Of a DNA stretch of 64,000 nt, positions 9,506 through 18,420 are shown piece by piece. Numbering within the stretch: position 1 is the stretch's first letter; each line of letters begins with the position of its first letter. Both the position numbers and the translations under genes were made by a program. The notes under the pieces were generated by a model. That model worked only from the letters and a program-made list of their open reading frames with translations. It ran no database searches and had not been told where the DNA came from. The stretch covers positions 62,001-126,000 of the forward strand of contig DATNBU010000045.1 of NCBI GenBank assembly GCA_035571835.1. Direction: 5' to 3'. This stretch comes from Candidatus Limnocylindrales bacterium. Its GTDB lineage: Bacteria; Desulfobacterota; Binatia; UBA1149; CAITLU01.

Positions 9506-9540
9506 AACGCCCGTCGCCGCAGTCCGCGGCGACGGGCGTT
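9506..9540 (+). terminator. Rho-independent-type terminator after the DUF1501 gene
   Basis: A 15-bp perfect stem (9506-9520 with 9526-9540) and a 5-nt loop lie 24 bp after the stop codon; the 3' arm ends in TT and the sequence TTCTGCGTTT follows. The T-run is weak but the stem is very stable. Confidence 0.75.
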
Positions 9541-9688
9541 CTGCGTTTCGGGCAGTAACGCCGTTCCCGCATCTTCCAACTGAAGTTGTGGCCGCGGCGA
9601 CAGTGGTCGCAGCCGTGTGTGTAACGGCGGCTATTGTCTTCCCCGCACGACAGGCCGAAAATGCGCCGCCCGCAGCGAGGGCGTAGCC

Positions 9689-12600
9689 ATGCAGTGCCCG
9701 CAGTGTAGCTTCGAAAACCCGTCGACGGCCAAATTCTGCCAGGAATGCGGCTCTTCGCTCGCCCTTCGCTGCTCGAACTGCGACGCCACGCTCGCCCTCG
9801 GTGCGAAGTTCTGCACCAGCTGCGGGCATCCCGCCGGCCAGGCCTCGGCCCCGTCCCCGAATACGTACGCACCACGGCATCTCGCCGAGAAGATCCTGCG
9901 CCAGCGCACTGTCGTCGAGGGCGAACGCAAGCAGGTCACGGTGCTGTTCGCCGACGTCAAGGAGTCGATGTCGCTCGCCGAGACCGTCGATCCCGAGACC
10001 TGGCACCGGATCATGAACGAGTTCTTCGAGCTGCTGTCGGCCGGCGTGCATCGCTACGAAGGCAGCGTCAACCAGTACACCGGCGACGGCATCATGGCGC
10101 TTTTCGGCGCGCCGATCGCGCATGAGGACCATGCGCAGCGCGCGTGCTACGCCGCGCTGTGGCTGCTCGACGAGCTCGCACGCTACTCCGACCAGCTCCG
10201 GCGCGTCGAAGGCCTGAACTTCTCCGTGCGCCTCGGCATCAACTCGGGCGAGGTCGTGATCGGGCAGATCAACGAGGACCTGCGCATGGACTACACGGCG
10301 CAGGGCCACACGGTCGGGCTCGCGTCGCGCATGGAGCAGCTCGCCGCTCCGAACAAATGCTACCTGTCGGCGAATACCGCGGCGCTGGTCGGCGACTACT
10401 TCGAGCTTCGTGATCTCGGTGAGTTCCGCGTCAAGGGCGTCAGCGAGCCGCTTCACGTGCACGAGCTTCAGGGCGTCGGCCGCCACCGCACGCGGCTCGA
10501 CGTTTCGCGCTCGCGGGGACTCTCGCGCTTCGTCGGCCGCGAAGATGAGCTGAAGCGCATAGAAGCTGCGCTCGAGTCGACGCGAAACAAGAATCCGCGC
10601 GTCGTCGGGATCGTGGCCGAGCCGGGCGCCGGCAAGAGCCGGCTCTGCTACGAGTTCGTGCAGAAGGCGACGAGGGCCGGCATCACGGTGCTGACCGGCC
10701 ACTGCGTGCCGCACGGTGCGATGATTCCGTTCCAGCCGGTGCTCGAAGTGCTGCGCGCATACTTCGCCATCGAGGAGAACGACTCGCCGCAGACGGCTCG
10801 AGAGAAGATCGCCGGTCGCATGCTTCTGGTCGACGACGCGATGCGCACGCATCTGCCGCTGGTCTTCGACTTCCTCGGTGTTCCGGACCCCGAACGTCCG
10901 GTGCCGCCAATGGATCCGGAACCGAGGCGCCGCATGCTCTACGCGGCGCTGCGCCGCACGCTGCGCTGCAGCGACGCCAAGGATCCGGCGGTCATGCTGA
11001 TCGAGGACATGCACTGGATCGACGGCGCGTCCCTCGCGTTCTTCGGCGACATGATCAAGGTGCTGCCGGAGACGTCCGAGATGCTGCTGATGAACTACCG
11101 GCCGGAATTTCATCCGCCGTGGGCGGACGATCCGTGCTTCGAGCAGATCGCGCTCGAGCCGCTCGGCCCCGCAGCGGTCGGAGAGATCCTGCGCGACCTG
11201 CTCGGCAATGATCCGTCGACGGTAAAGCTGGCGACCAACATCGAGAAGACCACGTCGGGAAATCCGTTCTTCGTCGAAGAGCTCGTCCATGCGCTCGTCG
11301 AAGCGGGAAGCCTCGAAGGCTCGCGCGGCGATTACCGCCTGATGCGTCCGGTCGAAGACATCATCCTGCCGCCGACGGTGCATTCGGTGCTTGCTGCGCG
11401 CATCGATCATCTTCCCGAGCGCCAGAAGGAAGTCGTGCAGAGCGCGGCGGTGATCGGCAAGAAGTTCTCGGAGGCCGTGCTCCAGCGCATCGTGCACATG
11501 GACGCCGCCGATCTGCGCGCCGCGCTCGATGCGCTGTGCGAGTCCGGTTTCCTCTACGAGCGCGAGGTCTATCCGGCCGCGCGCTACGCCTTCCAGCACC
11601 CGCTGACGCAGGAAGTCGCCTACCGCACGCAGCTCAGCGACAAGAGGAAGGGCCTGCACCTTACGATCGCGCGCACGCTGACCGAGCTCGAGCCGGAAAA
11701 GCTCGACGAGAACGCTGCGCTGCTCGGGCACCACTGGGAATCGGCCGGCGAGCTTCGCGAGGCCGTCTCGGCCTACCGCCGCGCTGCCGAACGCGCGAGT
11801 GCGAGCGAGATGCGCGAGTCGAAGGTGCACTGGACCAAGGTCATGGAGCTCATCGACCGTCTCGAGCCGGGCGAGGAGATCATCGATCACGCGATCGCGG
11901 CGACCGAAGGAATGCTGAGCCTGTGCTGGCGGCTCGGTTCCGCGAACGAAGAGGCGCATCGCATTCACGACTGGGGCGAGAGCTGGGCGCTTCGCAGCAG
12001 CGGCAACGAAGCCCGTGCGCGCGTGCGCGCGGCGTACGGCGCGTGGCACGTCTTCAACGGCGAGATCGACAAGGCGCTCGGCATCTACAAGGAGGCCGTC
12101 GCGTTGCTCGGCCCCGAGTCCGACCCGCGCCTTCGCCTGCAGTTCGCGAGCCGCCGGGCCTACGCATGTCTTCTTGCCGGCAAGCTTCGCACGGCCCTCC
12201 AGCTGACTCGCGAAGTCATCGAGAGCATGGGCGAGGAGCTGCCCAAGGCGGAGGTTTCGCTTGCCGACTGGCTGTTCATGACCGGTTTCAGCGGACTCGT
12301 GCTGACATATCTCGGCCGCGTTCCCGAGGCCGGCCGCATCATCCAGCGCTGCCACGACCTCGCGGTCGAAGCCGGCGATGCGGGCAGCACCAACATCATG
12401 CGCGGGTTCGGTGTCACGCATGCGTGGTTCACCGGCGACGGCGTCACCGCGTGGCAGCACGCGCGCGCGCAGGTCGAGTTTGCCGAGCGCATCGCAAGCC
12501 CCGCGATGCGAGCCGGCGCATACGACTCGCTCGGTGTCGCGCAGCTCCTGCGCGGCGAATGGGAAGAAGCCGTCCGCTCGCTCGAGACGGCGCTCAGCAT

Positions 12601-13036
12601 CGCGCGCGAAACCGGGACGTTCCTGCAGGCCGAAGCGCTCGTGCTCGCCAACATGGCCGACGCGTATCGCGGCTGCGGTGACCTCGACCGTGCGATCGAC
12701 GTCGCGCGGGAAGCCGTCGAAGTCGCCCGCACGCGCCGGACGCTGATGCACGAATGCCGCGCGAGCCTGTTCCTCGGCCGTGCGCTGCTGGCGCGCGGGC
12801 TCGGCAGCGATCTCGTCGAGGCCGAGCACGCGCTGCACGATGCGCTCGAGATCGTCCATCGCACCGAAGCCCGCGCGTACGAGCCGTTCGTCCGGGCCGA
12901 GCGCGCAGCGCTCGCGGCAGCGCGCGCCGACGACACGTGGCATCGGCGCGAGATCGCGCACGCCGCGGCACTGTTCCGCGACATCGGCGCCGAGGATCGC
13001 GCCGTCCAGATCGAAAGCACGCACGCCGCCGCCTGA
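9689..13036 (+). CDS. Zinc-ribbon / class III adenylate cyclase / AAA ATPase / TPR signalling protein
   Basis: A 1115-residue multidomain protein. Residues 1-50 hold two zinc ribbons (CPQCSFENPSTAKFCQECG; CSNCDATLALGAKFCTSCG). Residues about 80-265 form a class III nucleotide cyclase with VTVLFADVKESMSL and TGDGIMALFGAP carrying the two metal-binding Asp, then RLGINSGEVVIGQIN. Residues about 285-560 are an AAA/STAND-type ATPase with Walker A GEPGAGKS-like AEPGAGKSRL and Walker B MLIEDMHWID. The rest is helical and TPR-like. This architecture is a common signalling protein of unknown input in soil proteobacteria. The start at 9689 is chosen because it places the first Cys pair at the N-terminus. 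Confidence 0.93.
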   Translation: MQCPQCSFENPSTAKFCQECGSSLALRCSNCDATLALGAKFCTSCGHPAGQASAPSPNTYAPRHLAEKILRQRTVVEGERKQVTVLFADVKESMSLAETVDPETWHRIMNEFFELLSAGVHRYEGSVNQYTGDGIMALFGAPIAHEDHAQRACYAALWLLDELARYSDQLRRVEGLNFSVRLGINSGEVVIGQINEDLRMDYTAQGHTVGLASRMEQLAAPNKCYLSANTAALVGDYFELRDLGEFRVKGVSEPLHVHELQGVGRHRTRLDVSRSRGLSRFVGREDELKRIEAALESTRNKNPRVVGIVAEPGAGKSRLCYEFVQKATRAGITVLTGHCVPHGAMIPFQPVLEVLRAYFAIEENDSPQTAREKIAGRMLLVDDAMRTHLPLVFDFLGVPDPERPVPPMDPEPRRRMLYAALRRTLRCSDAKDPAVMLIEDMHWIDGASLAFFGDMIKVLPETSEMLLMNYRPEFHPPWADDPCFEQIALEPLGPAAVGEILRDLLGNDPSTVKLATNIEKTTSGNPFFVEELVHALVEAGSLEGSRGDYRLMRPVEDIILPPTVHSVLAARIDHLPERQKEVVQSAAVIGKKFSEAVLQRIVHMDAADLRAALDALCESGFLYEREVYPAARYAFQHPLTQEVAYRTQLSDKRKGLHLTIARTLTELEPEKLDENAALLGHHWESAGELREAVSAYRRAAERASASEMRESKVHWTKVMELIDRLEPGEEIIDHAIAATEGMLSLCWRLGSANEEAHRIHDWGESWALRSSGNEARARVRAAYGAWHVFNGEIDKALGIYKEAVALLGPESDPRLRLQFASRRAYACLLAGKLRTALQLTREVIESMGEELPKAEVSLADWLFMTGFSGLVLTYLGRVPEAGRIIQRCHDLAVEAGDAGSTNIMRGFGVTHAWFTGDGVTAWQHARAQVEFAERIASPAMRAGAYDSLGVAQLLRGEWEEAVRSLETALSIARETGTFLQAEALVLANMADAYRGCGDLDRAIDVAREAVEVARTRRTLMHECRASLFLGRALLARGLGSDLVEAEHALHDALEIVHRTEARAYEPFVRAERAALAAARADDTWHRREIAHAAALFRDIGAEDRAVQIESTHAAA

Positions 13037-13125
13037 TCGGATACGGGAACCGAGGCGCCGTCATCCCCACACTTACGCCAGAGCAGCGGCGCACGATCAC
13101 GACGCTCGCCTATCCGATCATCGGT

Positions 13126-14394
13126 GCAATGGCGTCGCAGAACATCGTCAATCTCGTCGATACGGCGATGGTCGGATCTCTCGGCACCACGGCGCTGGCG
13201 GCCGTCGGCATGAGCAGCTTCGTCAACTTCATGGCGGTCTCGTTCATGATGGGAATGTCGTCGGGCGTGCAGGCCATGTGCGCGCGCTGGCGCGGCGCCG
13301 GACGCAGCGGCGAGATCGCGAAGCCTTTGAACGGCGGCCTGCTGCTGGCCGCGATGATCTGCATACCGGCCACGGCCGTGCTGATCCTCGCGACGCCGGC
13401 GATTTTCTCGGCCATCTCACCGGACCCGGCCGTGCGCGACGCCGGCACGGCGTATCTTCGCCTTCGCCTGTTCGGCATGACGGCAGTCGGGCTCAACTTC
13501 TCGTTTCGCGGGTACTGGAACGCCATCAATATGTCGCGCCTGTACATGACCACGCTGATCTCGATGCATCTGGCCGGCATCGCGCTCAACTGGATCCTCA
13601 TTTTCGGTCATCTCGGTGCACCGGCGCTCGGCGTCGAGGGTGCAGGCCTCAGCAATGCGATCTCGCAGTGGGTCGGCACGGCCGTATATTTTTCGATGGC
13701 GTGGCACTACGGGCGCAGCGAAGGATTCCTGGCCGGGCTGCCGTCGCGCGAGACGATGCGCGCAATGTTTGCGATCTCGATGCCGGCGGGGCTGCAGCAG
13801 CTTCTGTTCGCTTCCGGCATGCTCGCGCTGTTCGCGATCCTCGCGCGCGTCGGCACCGCCGAAGTCGCCGCCGGCAACGTCCTGATCAACGTGATGCTGG
13901 TTACGATCCTGCCGTCGATCGGATTCGGCCTCGCCGCGGCGACTCTGGTCGGACAATCGCTCGGAGCCGGCGACAAGGCCGAGGCTTACGAATGGGGATG
14001 GCGAGTTGCGCGGTTCGCTGCCATCTTCGTCGCTGTGCTCACGCTTCCCGCACTGGTGTCGCCCGATCTGGTGCTGCTGCCGTTCCTTCGCGACGCCGCC
14101 ACGCGCGACCTCGCGATCTGGCCGCTGCGCATTGCGGCGCTGTTCGCGCCACTCGAATGCGTTGCCGCCGTGCTGATGAACGCTCATCTCGGTGCGGGCA
14201 GCTCGCGTACCGTGCTGGCCGTGTCGGTTGCGACCCAGTGGGGCGCGTTCCTGCCGCTGGCATGGCTGCTCGGGCCGGTGCTCGGGCTCGGACTGATCGC
14301 GATCTGGTCGGCGCAGGCGGCCTATCGCATGCTGAATCTCTCGCTGTTCGCGTGGAGCTGGCGCAGGCGGGCGTGGGCAGGAGTAAACTTTTGA
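13126..14394 (+). CDS. MATE family multidrug/toxin efflux transporter
   Basis: The protein has about 12 membrane segments and MATE signatures such as NLVDTAMVGSLGTTALAAVG in the first helix region, NWILIFG and GVEGAGLSNAISQW. It should export cationic compounds using a Na+ or H+ gradient. The first ATG is at 13126, but the frame is open and homologous-looking further upstream (LTPEQRRTITTLAYPIIGA, from about 13069). No ATG, GTG or TTG lies between the stop of the previous gene and 13126. Translation may begin at a CTG at 13033 overlapping the previous TGA, or at another rare start, so the true N-terminus is probably longer than annotated. Confidence 0.9.
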   Translation, partial: AMASQNIVNLVDTAMVGSLGTTALAAVGMSSFVNFMAVSFMMGMSSGVQAMCARWRGAGRSGEIAKPLNGGLLLAAMICIPATAVLILATPAIFSAISPDPAVRDAGTAYLRLRLFGMTAVGLNFSFRGYWNAINMSRLYMTTLISMHLAGIALNWILIFGHLGAPALGVEGAGLSNAISQWVGTAVYFSMAWHYGRSEGFLAGLPSRETMRAMFAISMPAGLQQLLFASGMLALFAILARVGTAEVAAGNVLINVMLVTILPSIGFGLAAATLVGQSLGAGDKAEAYEWGWRVARFAAIFVAVLTLPALVSPDLVLLPFLRDAATRDLAIWPLRIAALFAPLECVAAVLMNAHLGAGSSRTVLAVSVATQWGAFLPLAWLLGPVLGLGLIAIWSAQAAYRMLNLSLFAWSWRRRAWAGVNF

Positions 14395-14405
14395 AGAGGT
14401 CACCC

Positions 14406-15047
14406 ATGGGCCACTCCATCGTTCGACGCGCTGCGGTGATCGCAGCCATGGTTGCGATGATGCTCCCGGCCGGCTTCGCGCGGGCCGGTGATCCGGACTT
14501 TGCCGGCGATGGTCTTGCGGACTTCGGCCGAGCCGACGACGCCGGCGAATTCGGTCCGCTCATTCTTCGTGACCTCAACGGCACGCGTACCTCGCTCGCG
14601 TCACTTCGCGGCAAGGTGGTCGTGCTCAACTTCTGGGCTACCTGGTGCAAGCCGTGCATCGAGGAGCTTCCGCTGCTGGCGGACCTTGCCGAGCGTTACG
14701 GTGATCGCGGGCTGGTGGTGGTTGCGGCGTCCGTCGACGATGCGTCGAGCCGCAGCGACATAGCGCGCGTCGCGGCCGCGCTTCCTGATTCGATGAAAGT
14801 CTGGATCGGCGCAACACTCGAAGACATGGAACGGCTCGAGCTCGGAATGGCGGTTCCGGTCACGGTCGTCCTCGACCGCAAGGGCGACGTCGCCGAGCGA
14901 CAGCGCGGATCGCTCACCCGCGGCGGCATCGACAAGACCATCGAGCGACTGCTCGGCGGCCCCGGTGACAAACCGAAGAAGCCTTTCGATTCCGTCGAAG
15001 CGGCAAACTGCGGACAAGCGCCGTCGGCCGGCTGCGCAACCCTCTGA
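14406..15047 (+). CDS. TlpA-like periplasmic thiol:disulfide thioredoxin
   Basis: The 213-residue protein has a signal peptide (residues 1 to about 27, ending FARAG) and a TlpA/ResA-type thioredoxin domain. The active site is NFWATWCKPCIEELP (Cys81 and Cys84) and the cis-Pro is in MAVPVTVVLD. Such proteins reduce periplasmic disulfides, often for cytochrome c maturation. It follows the MATE gene by 11 bp and has GAGGTCACCC before its ATG. The tail (GDKPKKPFDSVEAANCGQ...) carries two extra Cys. Confidence 0.9.
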   Translation: MGHSIVRRAAVIAAMVAMMLPAGFARAGDPDFAGDGLADFGRADDAGEFGPLILRDLNGTRTSLASLRGKVVVLNFWATWCKPCIEELPLLADLAERYGDRGLVVVAASVDDASSRSDIARVAAALPDSMKVWIGATLEDMERLELGMAVPVTVVLDRKGDVAERQRGSLTRGGIDKTIERLLGGPGDKPKKPFDSVEAANCGQAPSAGCATL

Positions 15048-15091
15048 CCGCTTCTCAAGGATGAAACGCCGGCTGTCGCTCGGGGTGCGCG

Positions 15092-16348
15092 TCAGGCGGC
15101 CGGCCGCAGCCTGTAGCGGATCGGCATGCGCTTGATGCCGCCGACGAAGCTCGATCGCAGCCGCTCCACCTTTCCCGTGACTTCGATGTGCTCGAGCCGC
15201 GGCAGCAGTGTGCGAAACGCCGAGCGCAGCTCGAGCCGCGCGAGGTTTGCGCCGAGACAGACGTGCTCGCCCATCCCGAACGCGACGTGCGGATTCGGAT
15301 CGCGGTCGATGCGGAAGGTGTCGGGATCCTCGAAGACGTCTTCGTCGCGGTTGGCCGACGGATAGAACAGCGTCAGGTTCTGACCGGCGCGGATCTTCTG
15401 GCCACGCACCTCGACGTCCTGGTTCGGCGTGCGGCAGAACTGGATGACCGGCGTCGTCCAGCGCACGATTTCCTCGACAGCATTGTTGATGAGCCCGGGA
15501 TTGCGGCGGAGCTTCTCCATCTCGCCCGGATTCTGCAGCAACGCGAGCAGACCGCCGGTGGTCGCATTGCGCGTCGTCTCATTGCCGGCGACGACCAGCA
15601 GGAACAGGTACGACAGCAGCTCGAACGGCGGGATGTCCTCTCCGTCGAGCTTTCCGGTCGCAAGGATCGTGATGATGTCTTCGCGGGGCTGCTTGCGGCG
15701 CTCGTCGACGAGCTCGGCGTAGTACTGGAACAGCGCAAGGCGCGCGCGCTCGTCGGTCTGCTCGGCGGTCTCGCCCTCGGCGCGGTATTCGGGATCGGTC
15801 GCGCCGATGATTTCGTTGGTCCAGCGGAACATCAGCTCCCAGTCGGCGCGCGGAACGCCGAGCAGGTCGGCGAGAACCGCCAGCGGAAGCCGCGCGGAGA
15901 ACAGCTCGACGAAGTCGCCGTCGATGGTGCCGCCGCCGGCCATCATCGCATCGAGCAGCTCATGCGTGATGTCGTCGACGCCGCGCTTCATGCGCTCGAC
16001 CGCACGCGGCGTGAAATGGCTGCTGACGATGCGGCGATACTTCGCGTGCTCGGGCGGATCCATGTTCAGCAGGTGCCGCGCCGGGTAGTCTTCCTCGTCG
16101 TCGCGATCGAATTCTGGAAACGCCGCAAGTCGCGGGCGATTCTCGAACACCTGCGGGTTCTTCGAGATGCGGACGATGTCGTCGAGCCTGGTCACCGCCC
16201 AGAACGGAATGCAGTCGCCGCGCTCGTACCAGTAGACCGGCGCCTCGCGACGCAGCAGTCTCCACGCTTCGTGCGGGTACCCGTTGTCTGCGTAAGTCTG
16301 GTGACTGATGATGTCGATCGTCTCGAGGCTCGGCTTCGAATCGGGCAT
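15092..16348 (-). CDS. Cytochrome P450
   Basis: A 418-residue soluble bacterial P450. Seen: the I-helix oxygen-activation motif VVAGNETTRN (about residue 250), the haem-binding loop FGMGEHVCLGANLARLE with the Cys thiolate ligand (about residue 355), and a VEEIVRWTTP segment holding the ExxR-region partner. Length and motifs fit the class I, ferredoxin-dependent families that include CYP125 and CYP142 steroid/terpenoid hydroxylases, but the substrate is not readable from sequence. No ferredoxin or reductase is adjacent. It is convergent with the TlpA-like gene. Confidence 0.93.
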   Translation of the reverse strand: MPDSKPSLETIDIISHQTYADNGYPHEAWRLLRREAPVYWYERGDCIPFWAVTRLDDIVRISKNPQVFENRPRLAAFPEFDRDDEEDYPARHLLNMDPPEHAKYRRIVSSHFTPRAVERMKRGVDDITHELLDAMMAGGGTIDGDFVELFSARLPLAVLADLLGVPRADWELMFRWTNEIIGATDPEYRAEGETAEQTDERARLALFQYYAELVDERRKQPREDIITILATGKLDGEDIPPFELLSYLFLLVVAGNETTRNATTGGLLALLQNPGEMEKLRRNPGLINNAVEEIVRWTTPVIQFCRTPNQDVEVRGQKIRAGQNLTLFYPSANRDEDVFEDPDTFRIDRDPNPHVAFGMGEHVCLGANLARLELRSAFRTLLPRLEHIEVTGKVERLRSSFVGGIKRMPIRYRLRPAA

Positions 16349-16468
16349 CGCGTTCTCCGTTGTTTCCGCGGCCGCGTGCTCCGGCGGAGATGCTGCGTAG
16401 CGGTCGCGAGTGCTTCTCGCAACTCACCGAGGTGGTGACACTCGGCGCCGCAGCGACTGGAGTCGTCC

Positions 16469-18370
16469 GTGGGATGCCGTTACCGTCTCGTCATGATCGG
16501 GAAACTACGTCGCGGTCTCATTTCGGGTCTCGGCTACGGCGCAGCCGTCGCGATCGTCGATCTCGCTTTCGGAACCTGGAACTTCACGAAGCTCAATCTA
16601 CCGGCTTTTACCGGAACCGTGGTCGAATCGGCTGCGATCGAAATCGCACTCGGAGCTTTGATCGGTCTCGTCGCAGCACCGCTCGCAGGTTCCGGCCGCG
16701 ACAGTGGGCTCGGTCACCTTGCAGCGATGACCGCGATGTACCTCGCCGCCGCGTGCTGGGTCGCCGTCGATCGCGCGGCGATCCCGATGTGGGCAAGCCC
16801 GGCTGTTCTCGGTGCGGTGCTCGTTCTCGCCGGCCGTCGCCTGGACCGGCATTGGCATCACGCGTCGGCTGCGCTCGGCGCGTTCGTGCTCGCGGCGATC
16901 TGCCTGGTGCCGGCGCTTTACCAGCGGGCCGCCGACAGCGTGCGAAAGCAGCGGCCGCTGCCGTCCGCAAGGGCGCAGGACGATTCCCGGCCCGACGTCG
17001 TCGTCGTCGTGCTGGATACCGTGCGCGCCGCGAACATGTCCGCGTACGGCTACGGCCTGCGGACGACACCCGTATTCGAGACGCTCGCGCGCGAAGGCGC
17101 GCTGTTTTTCGATGCGAGCGCACCCGGAACGTGGTCGCTGCCGTCGCACGCGTCGTTGTTCACCGGGCTGTTCCCGTCGGTGCACGGAGCAACCGAAGAA
17201 CACCGCGTACTTTCGGTGGAAAGGCCGACGCTCGCGTCCGTGCTCGCGAAGGCGGGCTACCAGACCGTCGCATTCACCGCCAATCCGTGGATCAGCGATC
17301 ATCTGGGGCTGACGCGCGGCTTCGACTGGTCGGACGAAGCGTGGCGCGACGGCGGCGGCGGTCGCGCGTTCTTCTTCAGCTTCCGGCTTCTCGACAAGCT
17401 CGGCTTCGGACCCGTCGACAAAGGCGGCGGCGAAGTCGCGTCACACTTCGAAGACTGGGAAGCCGTTCGCCCGAAGGATGCGCAGCCGGCGTTCGCGTTC
17501 CTCAACTTTCTCGAAGCGCACTTCCCGCATCATCAGCTGCCGAAGGAGTTCCTGCACAAGTTCACGAGAATGACCGATGCCGAGCAGCATGAGTACAGCC
17601 GCCGGCTGTTCGCAACGCAGTTCGGACCGCCGATGTCCGGCGTCGGCGTCGAGGAGACGCTGCGGCCGGCGCGCGAGATGTACGACGCCGGGATCGCCTA
17701 CACCGACTCGCTGCTCGGACGCGTCGTCGAGGCGCTGCGCCGCCGCGGCACGCTCGATCGCACGCTGCTCGTCGTGCTCGCGGATCATGGCGAGCTCATC
17801 GGCGAGCACGGAGAGTTCGGCCATGGAATCTCGATCTTCCAGCCGACGATGCGGGTGCCGCTGCTCGTGCGGCTGCCCGGCACGATCAAGCCGACGACCG
17901 TCACGCAGGCCGTTTCGACCGCGGGCGTATTCGCTACGGTTCTCGACGTGCTGTCGATGAATCCTCCGCCGCCGCAGGTCGTGCCATCGCTGTTGCCCAC
18001 GCTCGACGGCCGGCCCGGCGGGCTTCCGGTGGTTGCCGAACGGTTTGCCGGTGAAGCGAGCGCAGGCCGCACGCATCCGCTGTTCGACAACAAGGTGCGG
18101 CTGCGCGCGTATCGCTCGGGCTCGCTCAAGCTCGTGGAAACGTCGAAGGGCGCGTCCTTTCTCTATGACATCGAGAACGATCCCGACGAGGAAACGGATC
18201 TCGCGAAGGAGAGGCCTGAGGATGTTGAGCGGCTGAAGGCCGAGCTCGAAGCGTGGCGCGGCGTGACCGGAATGCCGCCGCTCGATGCGCCGGTCATGGA
18301 AGGTACGGGCGACGAGACGCTCGACCCGGCTGCGAAGGAGCGGCTGAAAGCGCTCGGATATGTCGAATGA
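16469..18370 (+). CDS. Membrane-anchored sulfatase-like hydrolase
   Basis: A 633-residue protein with four N-terminal membrane helices (about 15-160) and an alkaline-phosphatase/sulfatase-fold domain. Metal ligands are visible as VVVVLDTVRA (Asp183) and VVLADHGELIGEHGEFGHG. The nucleophile region reads TWSLPSHASLFTG, so Ser223 sits where true sulfatases have Cys or Ser within C/S-x-P-x-R, and His replaces the motif Arg. It may therefore be a phosphodiesterase, phosphotransferase or unmodified hydrolase rather than a formylglycine sulfatase. The GTG at 16469 is preferred because GGAG precedes it by 6-7 bp; ATG 16493 is an alternative. Confidence 0.85.
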   Translation: MGCRYRLVMIGKLRRGLISGLGYGAAVAIVDLAFGTWNFTKLNLPAFTGTVVESAAIEIALGALIGLVAAPLAGSGRDSGLGHLAAMTAMYLAAACWVAVDRAAIPMWASPAVLGAVLVLAGRRLDRHWHHASAALGAFVLAAICLVPALYQRAADSVRKQRPLPSARAQDDSRPDVVVVVLDTVRAANMSAYGYGLRTTPVFETLAREGALFFDASAPGTWSLPSHASLFTGLFPSVHGATEEHRVLSVERPTLASVLAKAGYQTVAFTANPWISDHLGLTRGFDWSDEAWRDGGGGRAFFFSFRLLDKLGFGPVDKGGGEVASHFEDWEAVRPKDAQPAFAFLNFLEAHFPHHQLPKEFLHKFTRMTDAEQHEYSRRLFATQFGPPMSGVGVEETLRPAREMYDAGIAYTDSLLGRVVEALRRRGTLDRTLLVVLADHGELIGEHGEFGHGISIFQPTMRVPLLVRLPGTIKPTTVTQAVSTAGVFATVLDVLSMNPPPPQVVPSLLPTLDGRPGGLPVVAERFAGEASAGRTHPLFDNKVRLRAYRSGSLKLVETSKGASFLYDIENDPDEETDLAKERPEDVERLKAELEAWRGVTGMPPLDAPVMEGTGDETLDPAAKERLKALGYVE

Positions 18371-18401
18371 TCGCTGCGCCGGCCGGGCTGGCCGCAGCGA
18401 T
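18370..18401. terminator. Hairpin between convergent genes
   Basis: ATCGCTGCG and CGCAGCGAT arms, with further GGCC pairing near the loop, lie between the sulfatase-like stop and the stop of the convergent IPT/TIG gene. A long T-run is absent, so this may act as a modest bidirectional terminator. Confidence 0.5.
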
Positions 18402-18420
18402 CACGATTGTGGCTAGACGC

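Noticed and set aside
9479..13024. Long open frame (about 1180 codons) antisense to the cyclase/AAA gene
   Set aside because: The plus-strand frame has clear catalytic domains; the antisense frame is Arg/Val/Asp-rich with no motifs, a usual artefact of strong GC codon bias.
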